A stretch of 64,000 nt of DNA from Elephas maximus indicus (GCF_024166365.1 NC_064831.1:47431768-47495767), one strand, 5' to 3'. Positions 33,306 through 44,744 are shown, counted from the first letter of the stretch. The notes: generated from the letters alone by a model not told the origin. Numbers and translations are program-made.

Positions 33306-34636
33306 ATGTGTCAGTTGACGGTGATCTCCTTGAGACAGGGGCCTCCACTACATCCTAGCATGTAGCACGTGCTGGCATATGCCCAGTGCTCAGAAAGTCT
33401 TTTCAGAGTAAATGGAACTGAGATGAAGGAGTAGGCTTCTGGTCTGTCCAAGGCCCCCCTCTGACCATGTGACTTTCACTTTCCAGCAACTCCATGTCTT
33501 TTGGCCTTTTTCTCCATGTCCACATCTCTTAAGCAAGGAAGTTAGGTCCAATGAGCTCCAAGAGCTTCCTTTAAAGTGAGTCTCAGATAAGTCCCTTTAC
33601 TTTCTCACCCCAGCAGCCACCACTGGATCTACTGGCTCTCCTCCCTCTAGTTTGTCTTACTGAGAAAGCCTAACATAATGCTACTCACGCCAAGGTCCTT
33701 AGTCAACACCTAAGGCCTTCACCAACTGTCTGTCCTCACCACACTCTCTGAGGTTGCTTGTGTCTTCTTTTCCCCCAGGGGTACCCCACCCACAGGTTTG
33801 TTTTGGATGTCGTAGTAGGCATTGGCCCAGACCCCCGTCACCTCCAACCCTTAGGAAACCACCTTGCCCCATTCTCAGCCAGGTGGTATAGGAGGGATTG
33901 ACCCTCCTTCATTTCAGGGAGAGTTATTCCCCTCTGAGCCTGACAAGCAGATAAGGAGGTCAGGGATTATCGTAAGATGTGGGGAGCTTTCTGAATAGAC
34001 AAAGCAGACGGGGCCCCTATGACAAATCCATCATTACTCCCACACAGTCATCATCTGAAATCCCACCACGAGAGAGAGTCATTCTTAGGAGTCTTAAAGT
34101 CTTTTCACTGTTTACCAATTTGCAGTTACTTCTGAAATAGCCAAGATTTAGAATGGTTAATGGTTATCAATCACCGACCTGGGAGAATGGGAAATGGAAT
34201 AAGACAATGGGGTTGGGGTGTGGGGTGTGGGTGTGTAGCTGTGTCTCTGGGATGCTGGAATGCAAAGTAGGGACCTGGGGCAATGACTTAAGAGGTAACC
34301 AGGTGTGAAAAGCTGCTTCAGTTTTGCCAAGGTTTAGAGCCTGGGATACCCCCACAACCCCATTAATGCTATCCTGGCTAGAGCTTTGGGGCCTCCCCCA
34401 CCCCCATCTTGCCTGTCTTTAAATCCTGCATTTCTCACAGCAGCTGCGTGGTCTGGGCCCATCTTCCCTATTCAGCCAAAGGGGGCAATCACTGAATCAA
34501 TGGGAAGAAAAAAATGAAGCTCCGTGCTCTTACCTGATATAAAAGCTACATCCCAATATAGGAAGCTGCTCATAATGACATCTGCTTTCCTTACCCGTTT
34601 ACCTCAGAGACAGATCGTGTGTGAGTACACATTCAA
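33306..34636. other. mostly unassigned DNA
   Basis: Small L2-like patches occur at about 33.36-33.42 kb (GCCCAGTGCTCAGAAAG) and 33.68-33.78 kb. G-rich repeats (GGGTGTGGGGTGTGGGTGTG) lie near 34.21 kb. No gene recognised. Confidence 0.3.
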
Positions 34637-35682
34637 CTTGTTGTGTTAGGTGTCCTTGAATTGGCTGCAACTCACAGTGACCCCATGTTGCAACAGAACG
34701 AAATGCTGCCCAGTCCTGCTCATCCTCACAGTCATTGCTACGTTCCAGCCCATTGTTGCAGCCACTGTGTCAGTTCATCTCATTGAGGGTCTTCGTCTTT
34801 TTCCCTGGCCCTCCACTTTACCAAGCATGATGTCCTTCTCCCGGGACTGGTCCTTCCTGATAACATGTCCAAAGTCTGTGAGAGGAAGTCTTGGCACCTT
34901 CACTTCAAGGAGCACTCTGGCTATACTTCTTCCAAGATTGATTTTTTCATTATCTTCTGGTAGTTCGTGGTATATTCAATATTCTTCGCCAACACTGTAA
35001 TTCAAGGCATTAATTCTTCATGGTTCTTCCTTATTTGTTGTTCAGCTTTCACATGCCTATGAGGCAATTGAAAACACCTGATATCTTTGCTTTTTAATAC
35101 TTTAAAGAGGTCTTTTGCAGCAGATTTGCCTAGTGCAACAGATCTTTTAATTTCTCGACTGCTGCTTCCATGGGCATTGATTGTGGGCCCAAGTAAAATG
35201 AAATCCTTGATAACCTCAATCTTTTCTCCATTTATCAGGATATCGCTTATTGGTCCAGTTGTGAGGATTTTTGTTTTCTTTATGTTGAAGTGTAATCCAT
35301 ACTGAAGGCTGTAGTCTTTGATCTTTATCAGTAAGTGCTTCAAATCCTCTTTGCTTTCAGCAAGCAAGGTTGTGTCATCTGCATACCACAGATTTTTCAT
35401 GAGCCTTCCTCCAATCCTGATGCTGTCCAGTTTCTTCATTTAGTCCAGTTTCTCAGATTATTTGCTCAGCGTACAGGTTGAATAAGTATGGTGAAAAAAT
35501 ACAACACTGATGCGCACCTTTCCTGATTTTAAACCATACCATATCCCCTTGTTCTGTTCGAACAACTGCCTCTTGGTCTACGTACAGGTTCCTCATGAGC
35601 ACAATTAAGTGCTCTGGAATTCCCATTCTTTGCAATGTTATCCATAATTTGTTAGAAACAGTCAACTCAGAAGAAAGTTTTT
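34637..35682 (-). mobile_element. RTE-clade LINE, 3' half with reverse transcriptase
   Basis: Minus-strand translation gives two collinear pieces of an RTE reverse transcriptase. The upstream piece (about 35680 to 35456) holds LWITLQRMGIPEHLIVLMRN, then HQCCIFSPYLFNLYAE (RT palm motif), and ends at a stop. The downstream piece (35439 to 35002) holds the catalytic LWYADDTTLLAES (YADD at about 35385-35374), then LQYGLHFNIKKTKIL and LGPTINAHGSSSREIKRSVA, the signature region that distinguishes RTE/BovB-type enzymes from L1. The two pieces lie in different frames with an intervening stop, so it is dead. The remaining 365 bp is the 3' end, shared with copies at 27.7 and 43.8 kb. The 5' side is truncated against an L1 poly-A end. 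Confidence 0.93.
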
Positions 35683-37916
35683 CTTTTTTAAAAATTTTAT
35701 TTTTGGTGTTGTTGAGAATATACACAGCAAAACATATACCAATTCAATAGTTTCTACATGTGCCATTTAGTGCCATTGATTATATTCTTCGAGTTGTGCA
35801 ACCATTCTCATCTTCCTTTCTGAGTTGTTCTTCCCCATTAACATAAATTTACTGCTAGTAAGATTCCTATCTAGTCTTTCAAGTTGCTGTTGTCAATTTG
35901 ATCCCATATAGATAGCTCTTAAGAGAGCATAATACTCAAGGTAGACATTTTTTACTAGTTAAGTTAAACTACTGTTTGGTTTTAAGAAGACCTTAGGGAT
36001 ATTTTTGGTTTAAGGTTTAAAGATTACCTCAGGGCAATAGTTTTATACAAACTTCATGGCTCCAGGAGGTCTGGAGTCCATGAGAATTTGAAATTCTGTT
36101 CTCCATTCCCCTCCCCCCCACCTTTGACAAGGATTCTTCTCTCGAATCTTTGATCAAAATGTTCAGTAATGGTAGCCGTGGACCACCCTGCTCTTCTGAT
36201 CTCTTGGCAAAGAAGACAGTTGTTGATGGAGGCAATTAGCCACACATTCCATGTCCTCCTTCTATTCATGATGCTCCTCTTTCCTCTGTTGCTACAGGCA
36301 AATAGAGACCAATTGTTGTGACTTGGATGGCCATTTGGAAGCTTTTAAGACCCCAGGCCCTATGCAACGAACTAGGAGGTAGAGCACAGGCACTAAGCAA
36401 GTTATTAGACCAATTAACCAGGATGTCCCATGAAACCATGACCCTAAACCTCCAAATTAAATAACCAAATCCCATGAGGATTTTGGTTGTACGTAAGCAG
36501 CCTCAGCAGCTGCTACTTTTTTTCTTGTCATTGTTGTAAATATGTCTATCACACAACTTTTGCTAATCCAATTTTTTACAGGTATACCACTTATGACTTA
36601 TTGATGCAGTTACACTAATTGGTCATGCAACCCAACTCTTAATCAACGCAACATTTCTATCACCGCTAACCTCCCCTTTCCCTGTCTCTCCCATCCCTGG
36701 TAACCACTAATAAACTTTGTTCTCTATACATTTGCCTATCCTTGTCTTTTTGTATGAGATGTCATGCAACATTTGTCCTTTTTGATTGACTTATTTCACT
36801 CAGCATAATGTCTTCCAGCTCCATCCTTGTTGTAGCATATGTCAAGACTTCATTTCTCCTACTGGCTGAGTAGTAGTCCATTGTGTATATGTACCACATT
36901 GTGTTTATCAGTTCATCTGTTGATGGGCATTTATGTTGTTTCCACCTTTTAGATATTGTGAATAGTGTTGTAATGAACATTGCTGTACAAGTCTCTGTGT
37001 CTCTGCTTTCAAGTGTTTCAGGTATATGATAGGAGTGGAATTGTCGAGTTACTTGGCAGTTCTATTTTTAGTTTTTTGAGGAACCACCACATTGTTTTCT
37101 ACAATGACTGTGCCATTTTGCATTCCCACCAGCAATGGGTAAGGGCTTTAATGTCCCCACATCTTCATCAACACTTGTCATTTTTTTTTTTTTTAAATCC
37201 GAGCCATCCTGGTGGGAGTGAAGTGGTATCTCATTGTGGTTTCGATTTGCATCTCTCTGATGGCTAATGACGCTGAGCATCTTTTCATGTGTTTGGTGGC
37301 CATTTAAGTGTCCTTTTTGGTAAAAAGTCTATTAAAGTCCTTTGCCCAATCTGTGATTGGGTTATTTGTCTTTTTGTTTAAGTTGTTGAAGTTTTATATG
37401 TAGCTTGGTTATTAGATTCTTGTTGAATATATGGTTTCTGAAGATATTCTCCCCATTGGTTTGTCTTTTCACTTTTTTTGTAGTCTTTCGATGAAGAACA
37501 AAATTTTTAATTTTTATGAGGTCTCATTTATTTTGTCTTTTGCTGTTTGAACTTTTGTTGTTATGTTAGATAATTCATTATTTAAAGCTAGGCCTGACAG
37601 TGTTGCCCCTGCTTTTTCTTCTAAGAATTTTTTTGTTTTAGTTTGCCAGTTTAGGCCCTTAATCCATTTTGAATTTGTTTTTGTGTATGGTGTGAGGTAT
37701 GGATCCCGTTTCATTTTTTTGCATGTGGGAATCCAATTTTCCCAGCACCATTTATTGAAGAGGCTCTTCTTTCCCATTTGAGTGGACTTGGCGTCCTTGT
37801 CAAAAGTCAGTTGACCACAGATGTGTGGGTTTACTTCTGGACTCTCAATTCTATTCCATTGGTCTATATGTCCACTGTTATATCAATACCTGGCTGTTTT
37901 GATTACTACAGCTGTA
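35683..37916 (-). mobile_element. L1 LINE, 3' UTR and ORF2 C-terminus, antisense
   Basis: On the minus strand the order is ORF2 (from about 38.93 kb down to 36.75 kb) then about 1 kb of 3' UTR ending near 35.69 kb. ORF2 landmarks are LFNKWCWENWIPTCKKMKRD and PYTKTNSKWIKGLNWQTKTK (37.5-37.78 kb) and FTISKRWKQHKCPSTDELI, WYIYTMDYYSASRRNEVL, MLSEISQSK (36.76-36.98 kb), all ORF2 C-terminal wording. Multiple frameshifts make it inactive. Its 3' UTR recurs at 52.0 and 59.3 kb. Confidence 0.93.
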
Positions 37917-38122
37917 TACCAAACCCACTGCCATTGAGTCGATTCCAACTCATAGCAACTTTACAGGTCAGTGTAGAACTGCTCTGTGGGGCTTCCAAGG
38001 CAATAAATCTTGACAGAAGCAGACTGCCACATCTTTCTCCCACATAGCAGCTGGTGGGTTTGAACCACCAACCTTTCAGTTAGCAGCTGAGCACTTAACC
38101 ATTGTGCCACCAGGGCTCCTCT
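37917..38122 (-). mobile_element. AfroSINE, long form, inside L1 ORF2
   Basis: ACCAAACCCACTGCCATTGA to ACCATTGTGCCACCAGGGCT with the long-form block AGCAGACTGCCACATCTTTC. It is flanked by ACAGCTGTATA on the left and GTAGCTGTATA on the right, a target-site duplication of L1 sequence. Confidence 0.96.
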
Positions 38123-38930
38123 GTAGCTGTATAGTATGTTTTAAAATCAGGAAGTGTGAGTCTTCTTTGTTCTTCTCTTTAAACATTGCTTTAGCTATTT
38201 GAGGCCCCTTGCCATTCCATATAAAGTTGAGGGTTGGTTTTTCTATTTCTGTAAAGAAGGCTGTTGAAATTTTGATCAGGATTTTATTGAATCTATAGAT
38301 TGCTTTGGATAAGATCAACATCTTAGCAATATTAAGTCTTCCAATCCATGACCATGGAACATCTTTCCATTTAAGTCTTTAATCTCTTTCAGCAGTGTTT
38401 TACAGTTTTTATTGTGTAAGTCCTTCATGTCCCTGGTTAGATTTATTCCTAGGTATTCTCTTAGATGAAAAAAAAAAAAAAATTTTTTTTTTTTGTATTC
38501 TCTTAGATGCTGCTATAAATGGAATTTTTCCCTACTTTCCCATTCAGATTTCTCATTGCTGATCTATAGAAACTCAACTGATTTTTGTTTGTTGCCTTGT
38601 AACCTGCAACTTTGCTAAATTCCTCTATTAGCTCTAGAAGTTTTCTTGTGAATTCTTTGGGATTTTCTCTGTACAGGATCATATCTGTGAATAGATAATT
38701 TTACTTCTTTTCTAATTTGGATACCTCTTGTTCCTTTTTCTTGTAATACAATATTGAATAGAAGCAGTGAGAGCAGACACCATTTTTCTTGTTCCTGATT
38801 TCAAGGAGAAACCTCTCAGTCTTTCTCCATTAATTATAATGTTGGCTTTTTGCATATGCCCTGAATTATATTGAGGAATTTCCTTTATATTCCAATCTGA
38901 AACTCTTTCTTTTAGTAAAGAACTGAACCA
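38123..38930 (-). mobile_element. L1 ORF2, upstream part, antisense
   Basis: Minus-strand translation gives [39 protein letters not shown], and further left the RGIQIRKEVKL and LFTDMILY region, a decayed version of the L1 RT FADDM motif (about 38.69 kb). The copy is 5'-truncated in the RT palm near 38.93 kb. Confidence 0.88.
38453..38509. repeat. 15-bp direct duplication flanking an A15/T12 insert
   Basis: GTATTCTCTTAGATG occurs at 38453-38467 and again, perfectly, at 38495-38509. Between them are fifteen A then twelve T and nothing else. The host L1 would read continuously without the insert. It resembles a target-site duplication around an almost empty insertion. Confidence 0.9.
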
Positions 38931-39014
38931 GGTTAAGGCATGCTACCTCCAGGTGATGATGATGTTGTCATACTCACATGCTCCACACTTTGTCAGGGTA
39001 TAGATGTTCTACCT

Positions 39015-39165
39015 CAGAGCAGGGCTTCTCTATTCTGGCCACCCATTGCCATCACTCAAGGAACATTCTAAAAATCCAAGCCCAGGCTGCACCAGACTCA
39101 CCACATTACTGGGTTAAAGTGATTTGTTTGGCTGAAGAAGTTATTCAGCTACTGTCATGTGCAGC
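39015..39165 (+). mobile_element. MER5-type DNA element fragment
   Basis: CCCATTGCCATCACTCAAGG, ATCCAAGCCCAGGCTGCACC and ACCACATTACTGGGTTAAAG resemble the middle of MER5 copies (CTGGGCCCCACCCCAGA, ATTCAGTAGGTCTGGG). Weak match. Confidence 0.4.
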
Positions 39166-41100
39166 AGGCTTGAGAGACAGTGCCTGAGATGACAATAATG
39201 ATTCTTGTTTTGCTATTTATGACAACAACAGTACTTCATGGTAACTCTAAATAGCAGCAGTGTTCATGTGCCCTTAATTGTTACATGCTTTGTCCTGTTT
39301 GATGCTGAATCCCACCTTGGTGCCCAATGACTCCTGTGTCTTGCAGCAGTCCTAGGCCCTCAGCCCTGGGCCTGTCTGGAGGCCCTAGGCCTCTGCTCTG
39401 GATCTATGGGCCAGCTCTCTTCCAAAGCCCTTCAGAAGGTTGTGGAGGAGACACTCATAGACCCCTTGGCTCTCTATCTGCTAAGACCCCAAACAGGCAA
39501 CACTGGGTACCTGCACTGCTTTTCCAGACCTTGGTCCAGGAAAGTCACTCGCCCCACAGTCACCCCCAACCCTATCTCCCTACTTCCTCCCTGGCTCCTC
39601 GAGCTTCTCCACAGCATCTGTGTGGTGTAATCTCCTCTCTGGGTCCCCGTTTGACCTGTGTACTGCACCTTTGGAGCCCACCCTTGGCCCATCCCTGATG
39701 CTGCTCCTTGCCCACTCAGCAAGAAAGATTACTGCCTGCAGGAGTGGCTTTGAGGGTCATTACACCCAGTCTTAGCATGTTGGGAGCAGCCGTCTAGGAC
39801 CAGGGCTTATGAAGGGCTGGTGGTCCCAGGTACTAGAGGCTCACCTGAACCAACATTGACCACAGGAGAGTAGGTTCATTGGGAGCAAGGGCTTCTGGTC
39901 ACTCCTGGAACATGGGAGTGTGCCTCAGTCAGTTTAGCCAAAAATGCAACTCATCTAGTGTGAGCATCAACCAAGGGAGGGCATCGGGTGTGAGGCGGCG
40001 GATGAAGAGGGTAGTGTCAGGATCTGGCTCGCTTCAGGGCACTGGGGTGGCCTCTCTGCGGGCCTTTGGTGCAGGTCCCTGAATAAGGAGGGGCTCTGGC
40101 ACCTAGGTGCTTCTTGCTACCTTCAGCTCCCACTTGCCCGCAGCAGTCATTCACCCTTCGGGCTCCACATGGCTGTCCTGCCTCAGACAGAGACATCAGC
40201 CTGAGCTGCTGTGTGCTCATCAGAAAGCAAGTCTGTGCCAGCTTCCACCGGCCCCTTCTCTCCTTCCTAGCTGCTCCAGCCAAGCAGAAGGCCAGTCAAG
40301 TAGCTGTCTCTTTCCTGAGTGAAACCCCCTGGCTAACTGTTCACAACCAGAAGGAAGAAATGTCCCACTTTCAAAGAAGAACATCTCTCCTTCCAAATAG
40401 CTTGCTAACTGTCACCTGCTAACTAGGTGTCACTTAAAATTCACAGACACCAATTTCTATAGCAACCCCAGGGGTCATCACAGCCTGCCCTGACATAAAC
40501 TGCTTTGGCAAGGGATTTCAAAAGAGTCAAATATTTTAAAACCAGTTTTTAAAAAGGTAGACACCAAGGGGTTCCTCAACACCTAACTCAATGATGAAGA
40601 TACTGGTCAGTTTAGTCAACAATACATGCTAGTCTGATGTGGCCTTTCACAGCTGGAGCAGAAAATCTGGGAGAAAAGCAGTAAGACTGTACCCCAGGGT
40701 CAAAGGGGGGAAATCCTAGACCTAGCATCAGCTTTAAAAACCTGAGACAGTCTTCCGTGCCCAATGCTGTTTGGAAATTTTGCCGGGAAACACAGAAGCC
40801 ATAGTCATACAATGATACCAACTTTGGTATGTGCCTGCTGCATATGAATTATATGTCAGGCTCACCATCAGTATGTGCCCAGCGCCAGCCTGAATTACAT
40901 GTCAGGCTTATGTCTGCACTTAGAGCCTCCAGCTGGCCACCTCAGTGCCTTCTGGTGAGAAGTCTTCTGCCACCCACCCTCCCTCAGATATTGTAGTGGA
41001 CAGGTACATTTCTCCCCAGGGTCTCTTCTCCCAGGACAGGCTGTCTTGTCCACTGGAGTACATTCTCTGCAGCTGTGTTGCTGACTTTGTAACCTTGACC
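39166..41100. other. single-copy-looking DNA
   Basis: No gene recognised. A 74-residue frame at 39406 begins MGQLSSK but has no further similarity to anything I know. At 40.83-40.91 kb a word block recurs with a 44-bp spacing (GTATGTGCC ... ATGTCAGGCT), a two-copy tandem duplication. Confidence 0.3.
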
Positions 41101-41640
41101 TCATCTCTGCCTCAGGTGATTGGTCCGGAGGTCAGCACCTGACCCAGCTGGGCCAATCAGATTCTCTCCTGGGAATCTGTTCTTCGAGGCTCAGAGATGC
41201 AGGCACTGGGAGCTGGAGCTGAGTAACGTTATGACAACCCTCTGGAGAGAAAGTCCTGAAGCCCTGCTGCTGCTGAGGGTCCCAGAGTTGCCTCGTTTTT
41301 CTGAGACCAAGGGGTTTATCTCTCCTTTGAATATCATGATGAGGGTGAGTTTCTTAAGCTTTCTTGAGGTAGTTGCTGCTACTTTGACTCAAAAGGACTT
41401 TAACACTCCAGTTGTTCCCCTTGTAGTTTCTGTATGTTCTGTGGGTATGTTTTGTGAAGTGTTGCTACCGAGGGAAGGTGCTCAGCCCTGTCCCCACCTC
41501 TCGGCTCCCTATAAGATAAACTGTCAAAAAATGACCTCTTTTGTTCCTCCTTCCTCAGGTGAGGCAGGAAAAAAGAATCCCTCCCTCTTCAGGTTCCCCC
41601 ACTGCCATTTTGGTGAGGTTTGTCACTTTGGGCTGTAATT
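41101..41640 (+). other. CCAAT-containing, LTR-like sequence, class uncertain
   Basis: The block GGTGATTGGTCCGGAGGTCA, CACCTGACCCAGCTGGGCCA, ATCAGATTCTCTCCTGGGAA resembles dispersed LTR-type repeats rich in ATTGG/CCAAT boxes. A 172-residue open frame (41120-41638) covers it but has no recognised domain, so I regard it as a shadow of the repeat. Confidence 0.35.
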
Positions 41641-42954
41641 ATTAGTGTTGTTTATCTCCTCTGTTACGGCACTCAGAGCTTCAGAAGAACAGATTGTCTA
41701 AAGGCCATTTTGGGGATCATCCAAATGGCTGATGTATGCTTATTTCAGCTCAGTTTTATGTAAAGAAAGTTTGTGTACATTAAAAAAAAAATCACTAAAG
41801 AATTTACCAGCTAAGCTACTTAGTATTTCTTCTATAAAGACCTATGTGATACATTCTTCTTAGCATTTAATGCTCACTTATTCGGTTGAATAAAGAAAAT
41901 TTCTTTCATTACATCATGTTTACCCTTTTTGATTTGGCTACCAGGAAACTCAGGCCTAAGTCTTGGGCTGAACTGCAGTGTTAGTCTTGCTGATGTTTCT
42001 TATACAGCTTCACCCTTATGCAAGCCTTCCTTTAATTACATGTTTATTCATTTATTTTAATAAATATGTGTTTCAAATGCTTTGTAAAAAATAGGCAATT
42101 TATAAACCAGTTTGAGAAGCGCATGGGTTACTTTTCATTGTTGAACAAGTCCAGTGTTGTGTGACTAAGATACCAAGAGTTGAGACAGTAGCTAACGTGG
42201 CTAAATGAAGAAACCCTGGAAGCCCAGGCCACGCACACTCAGCAAGAAAATGTTTGCTCTGACGATTTCATGCACACAGTGGGAAAAAAATGAAATCCTT
42301 CCACATCAGTTAGTAAATATTCACTCTCCAACCCCCCCTCACAGTCACACCAGCCACTCTGGCCTTTTCCCCAGTCCCCAAGTGATTCTGATATAGACCA
42401 CAGTTTAAGCAAAAACGATACAGGGCATAGGCTGTAAAATGGACACAATTCCTTTGAGGGATAAAAGGGAAGCTACTAGAATGCGAAATCTTCTAGGATT
42501 AAAAATAAGGTCAAGCCATTTTGGAGCCTTGTTGGTTATTATGGGGTTGACTTTTTCTGTTGGGGTCTATGCGGAACTGTTATCAGAATTAACAGACAAA
42601 ACTGAACCCAATACGTTTAACGAACCCTTAGAATGCCTAGAAATTAGAAGTGCTTAGCAAGTCCTTGTCTTAGGATGGCAATGGATACACCTGATGTGTG
42701 ATCAAAGGTCACACTGTTAAATGGCTGTGAGATAATATCACACCCTCTAGTAGAATACAACAGCTCAATGACGCCAAGGAAAGACCCCTAGCTTCATCCA
42801 GAATGCCTGGGAATTGACTAGCTTTCAGGTCAATTCAGATCGGGAGTTTACGTTCAGAGCAGATCGCATCTTAGACAAATAATTCAGAATACAAATAGAA
42901 TCTTGCCTCCATAATGCTGAAAGTTTCAAAACTTTCTCTGAAGCCAGTGGCTTC
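41641..42954. other. AT-leaning DNA with one hydrophobic short frame
   Basis: No clear gene. The plus-strand frame 42439-42657 (72 residues) holds a membrane-like segment GALLVIMGLTFSVGVYAELL followed by an acidic tail. No homologue is known to me and no splice context was found. Short MER5-like ends occur near 42.10 and 42.37 kb. Confidence 0.3.
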
Positions 42955-43261
42955 GTACAGCGTAGTGGAAAATTCCTAGGCTTGGAATCAGACAGAGCTG
43001 GATTTTAATCCCAGCTCTGCCAGTTACAAGCTGTGTAGTTTGTGAAAAATACTCTGAGACTCTATTTCTTCATCTATTAATGAGCATAATAGTCAAGTCT
43101 GCCAGTTACAAGCTGTGCAGTTTGTGAAAAATACTCTGAGACTCTATTTCTTCATCTATTAATGAGCATAATAGTCAAGTCTGCCAGTTACAAGCTGTGT
43201 AGTTTGTGAAAAATACTCTGAGACTCTATTTCTTCGTCTATTAATGAGCATAATAGTCAAG
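42955..43261 (+). mobile_element. MIR with internal 82-bp triplication
   Basis: GTAGTGGAAAATTCCTAGGC, TTGGAATCAGACAGAGCTGG and TTTTAATCCCAGCTCTGCC are the MIR 5' half. The following 82-bp block (CAGTTACAAGCTGTGTAGTT ... ATGAGCATAATAGTCAAGTC) then repeats with starts at 43021, 43103 and 43185. Units differ at only one or two bases, so the duplications are far younger than the MIR. Confidence 0.92.
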
Positions 43262-43408
43262 TCAATGTATGATAAGCACCAAGTCTAGTCTTTGGCATAT
43301 CGTGGGCCGGCAATAAGAGTACACACCCCCGTTCTCCATTTTCAGATGAATATTTGCAGGTTCTTTGCTGTAAGGTTCTTTTAGCAGGTATGCTTCCTTC
43401 CCAAAGAG

Positions 43409-43610
43409 GACAGGAGAGTATGGAGAGCAGACATCTTGCCCATGGACTTACCCTAAGTAGACAGGAGAGTGTGGAGAGTGGACATCTTACCAATGGAGTT
43501 ACCCTAAGAGGACAGGGGAGGTGGAGAGCAGACATCTTGCCCATGGACTTACCCTAAGTAGACAGAGTGTGGAGAGCGGACATCTTACCCATGGGCTTAC
43601 TGTAAACGGA
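43409..43610 (+). repeat. 51-bp minisatellite, four units, alternating types
   Basis: Units begin at 43409, 43460, 43511 and 43561. Units 1 and 3 share GCAGACATCTTGCCCATGGA; units 2 and 4 share GGACATCTTACC. The A-B-A-B pattern implies that a 102-bp dimer was duplicated. Confidence 0.93.
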
Positions 43611-43775
43611 TGCTGAACTTTGTATGTTCGTTTCGATACATGCTCCAGTGAACCTAAAAAAAATTTCCAAAATAAGTATGTTTTAAAAAAGTTTCAATTT
43701 TGCAAAAGTTAAAAAATGCAGATTATACTTAACTGAATTTTTCTAACAAAGGCAAATTTAGTTGGTATCTGTTTT

Positions 43776-43980
43776 TGTTGTTAGGTGCCGTGGAGTTGGT
43801 TCTGACTCACAGTGACCTGACTTATGTACAACAGAATGAAACACTGTACTGTCCTGAGCCATCCTCATAATTGTTATGCTTGAGCCCATTGTTATAGCCA
43901 CTGTGTCAACTCATCTTGTTGAGGGTCTTCCTCTTTTTTACCGACCAGTCGTGAGGAGGACAATCATGCTTGGTATCTCT
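43776..43980 (-). mobile_element. RTE LINE 3' end, antisense
   Basis: TTGTTGTTAGGTGCCGTGGA, ACAGAATGAAACACTGTACT and GCCCATTGTTATAGCCACTG match the terminal parts of the RTE at 34.64 kb. Confidence 0.9.
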
Positions 43981-44011
43981 ATATCTCAACTCAATTTTTC
44001 TTTTGAACAAG

Positions 44012-44168
44012 GCAAACTCATTGCCATCGAGTCGATTCTGACTCATAGCAACCCTATGGAACAGAGTAGAACTGCCGCATAGGGCTTCCAAGGAGCAGCT
44101 GGTAGATTTGAACTGCTGACCTTTTGGTTAGCAGTCTGAGCTCTTAACCCCTTCACCACCAGGGCTCC
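44012..44168 (-). mobile_element. AfroSINE, short form
   Basis: GGCAAACTCATTGCCATCGA to CCTTCACCACCAGGGCTCC. It is followed after about 40 bp by a long-form copy in the same orientation. Confidence 0.95.
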
Positions 44169-44204
44169 AAACAAGGCAGGGAACCAAAAACAAAACAAAA
44201 CAAA

Positions 44205-44404
44205 AACTCACTGCTATGAAGTCGATTCCAACTCATAGCGACTGTACAGGACAGAGTAGAACTGCTCCATAGGGTTTTCAAGGCTGTAAATCTCTATGGA
44301 AGTGGACTGCTGTACCTTTTCTCCCACAGAGTCACTGGTGAGTTTGAATCGCTGACCTTTAGGTTAGCAGCTGAGCGTTTTAACCACTGCACCACCACGG
44401 CTCC
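44205..44404 (-). mobile_element. AfroSINE, long form
   Basis: AACTCACTGCTATGAAGTCG to CACTGCACCACCACGGCTCC with the block AGTGGACTGCTGTACCTTTT. Both subfamilies sit side by side here. Confidence 0.95.
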
Positions 44405-44744
44405 TCAGGAACCAGTGCATGCTAAATAACTTGTGGAGGTCAGTACGAACTGAAAACGCAGTGCCCAGTTGTTTATAAATTATTAGGAATTTCAAAACAG
44501 TGAGAGCAGAGCATTAAACCAAGATCAGGGCCCTGAGGGCAGGGCCCTGTGTGACTCACTGCCCAGGCTGCTGGCCTGTGAAGCTGGCTCTGGGGGGTCC
44601 TGCGCATAATTCATTTTTTCTCTCAGCTTCTCCCTCGTATCTTCCGTGCCATTGCCTAAAAACCTAGTTCCACCTTATTTTAAATTAGCTGTTGTTGACA
44701 TTCTCATATACTTGTGATGAGAATATAGAAAGTTAATACCTCTA
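44405..44744. other. unassigned DNA
   Basis: No repeat or gene recognised. Confidence 0.3.

Noticed and set aside
39406-39630. Frame beginning MGQLSSK, reminiscent of a myristoylated N-terminus
   Set aside because: Only the first residues are suggestive; no further similarity, no flanking LTR or retroviral context.
41120-41638. 172-residue plus-strand frame
   Set aside because: Overlaps LTR-like dispersed sequence with CCAAT boxes; no recognised domain.
43015-43610. CRISPR-like direct repeats
   Set aside because: Repeats are directly tandem without unique spacers, inside a eukaryotic MIR and minisatellite.
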